A DNA stretch of 64,000 bases. Source: Rotaria macrura (lineage: Eukaryota; Rotifera; Eurotatoria; Philodinida; Philodinidae). A program made the translations under genes and the position numbers. Numbering within the stretch: position 1 is the stretch's first letter; every line of letters begins with the position of its first letter. The notes under the pieces are model-generated. The model did not search any database. It worked only from the letters and a program-made list of their open reading frames with translations, and was not told where the DNA came from. Location of the stretch: contig OENT01000151.1 of NCBI GenBank assembly GCA_900239685.1, forward strand, positions 62,001 through 126,000. The letters run 5' to 3'. Below are positions 63,920-64,000 of the stretch, one piece after another.

Positions 63920-64000
63920 CTGTAATCGAACAGAATCATAATAATGAGAAAATGGGAACAAAAGAAACAAGCAAAAAAAAATCAAATAGAATCTACTAAC

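Noticed and set aside
1..64000. tRNA genes, rRNA, CRISPR arrays, telomeric repeats
   Set aside because: I looked for B-box-like GGTTCGA-type sequences on both strands and for regular repeat-spacer arrays or telomere repeats and saw none convincing; tRNAscan-SE would settle tRNAs.

Overview
The window is eukaryotic nuclear DNA, AT-rich, with intron-split metazoan genes. Most introns are short (about 50-75 nt) with GT...AG ends; a few are 0.7-1.5 kb. Gene content (Wntless, an Ig-domain receptor tyrosine kinase, a glycine/glutamate-receptor-like Cys-loop channel, a neuronal calcium sensor) marks an invertebrate animal. Tight packing, 3' splice sites just upstream of many start codons (as expected for spliced-leader trans-splicing) and a FLYWCH zinc-finger fragment suggest a bdelloid rotifer; this is an inference. 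Gene models were built by hand from splice sites and reading frame. Every complete model sums to a multiple of three.

Layout. 1-11825, plus strand: a dense series of RNF217-like RBR ubiquitin ligase (5' end outside the window), GTPBP3/MnmE, SCO1/2 copper chaperone and GLD2-type poly(A) polymerase (TENT2). The last two gaps are only about 110 and 80 nt, so this may be a polycistronic unit. A ~393-bp terminal-inverted-repeat element sits in the SCO intron, and an antisense FLYWCH fragment sits in a TENT2 intron. 12238-19977, minus strand: a 20-exon Ig-domain receptor tyrosine kinase (1486 aa) with an odd kinase domain. 20255-23853, plus: Wntless (WLS), divergent from the kinase. 25274-30217, plus: GPR155/LYCHOS. 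33893-35919, plus: a neuronal calcium sensor with a long C-terminal tail. 37405-42468, minus: two unrecognised proteins. 48543-50491, minus: METTL9. 51508-54252, minus: VPS51. 60086-60319, minus: a small unknown protein. 60699 to beyond 63919, minus: a Cys-loop anion-channel subunit.

The most notable observation is in the Cys-loop receptor. The 64-codon segment covering the last extracellular strand, M1 and the M2 pore is present twice. One copy is a single exon (62686-62877); the other is three exons (62291-62350, 62158-62228, 61923-61983). Both are exactly 192 nt and both enter and leave in phase 1, so they look like mutually exclusive pore cassettes. The single-exon version replaces the conserved M2 9' leucine with valine.

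Between genes, roughly 30.2-33.9, 38.0-41.6, 42.5-48.5 and 54.3-60.1 kb hold no coding sequence I can support, only AT-rich DNA, simple repeats and two foldback repeats (24.2-24.9 kb and 44.6-45.2 kb).
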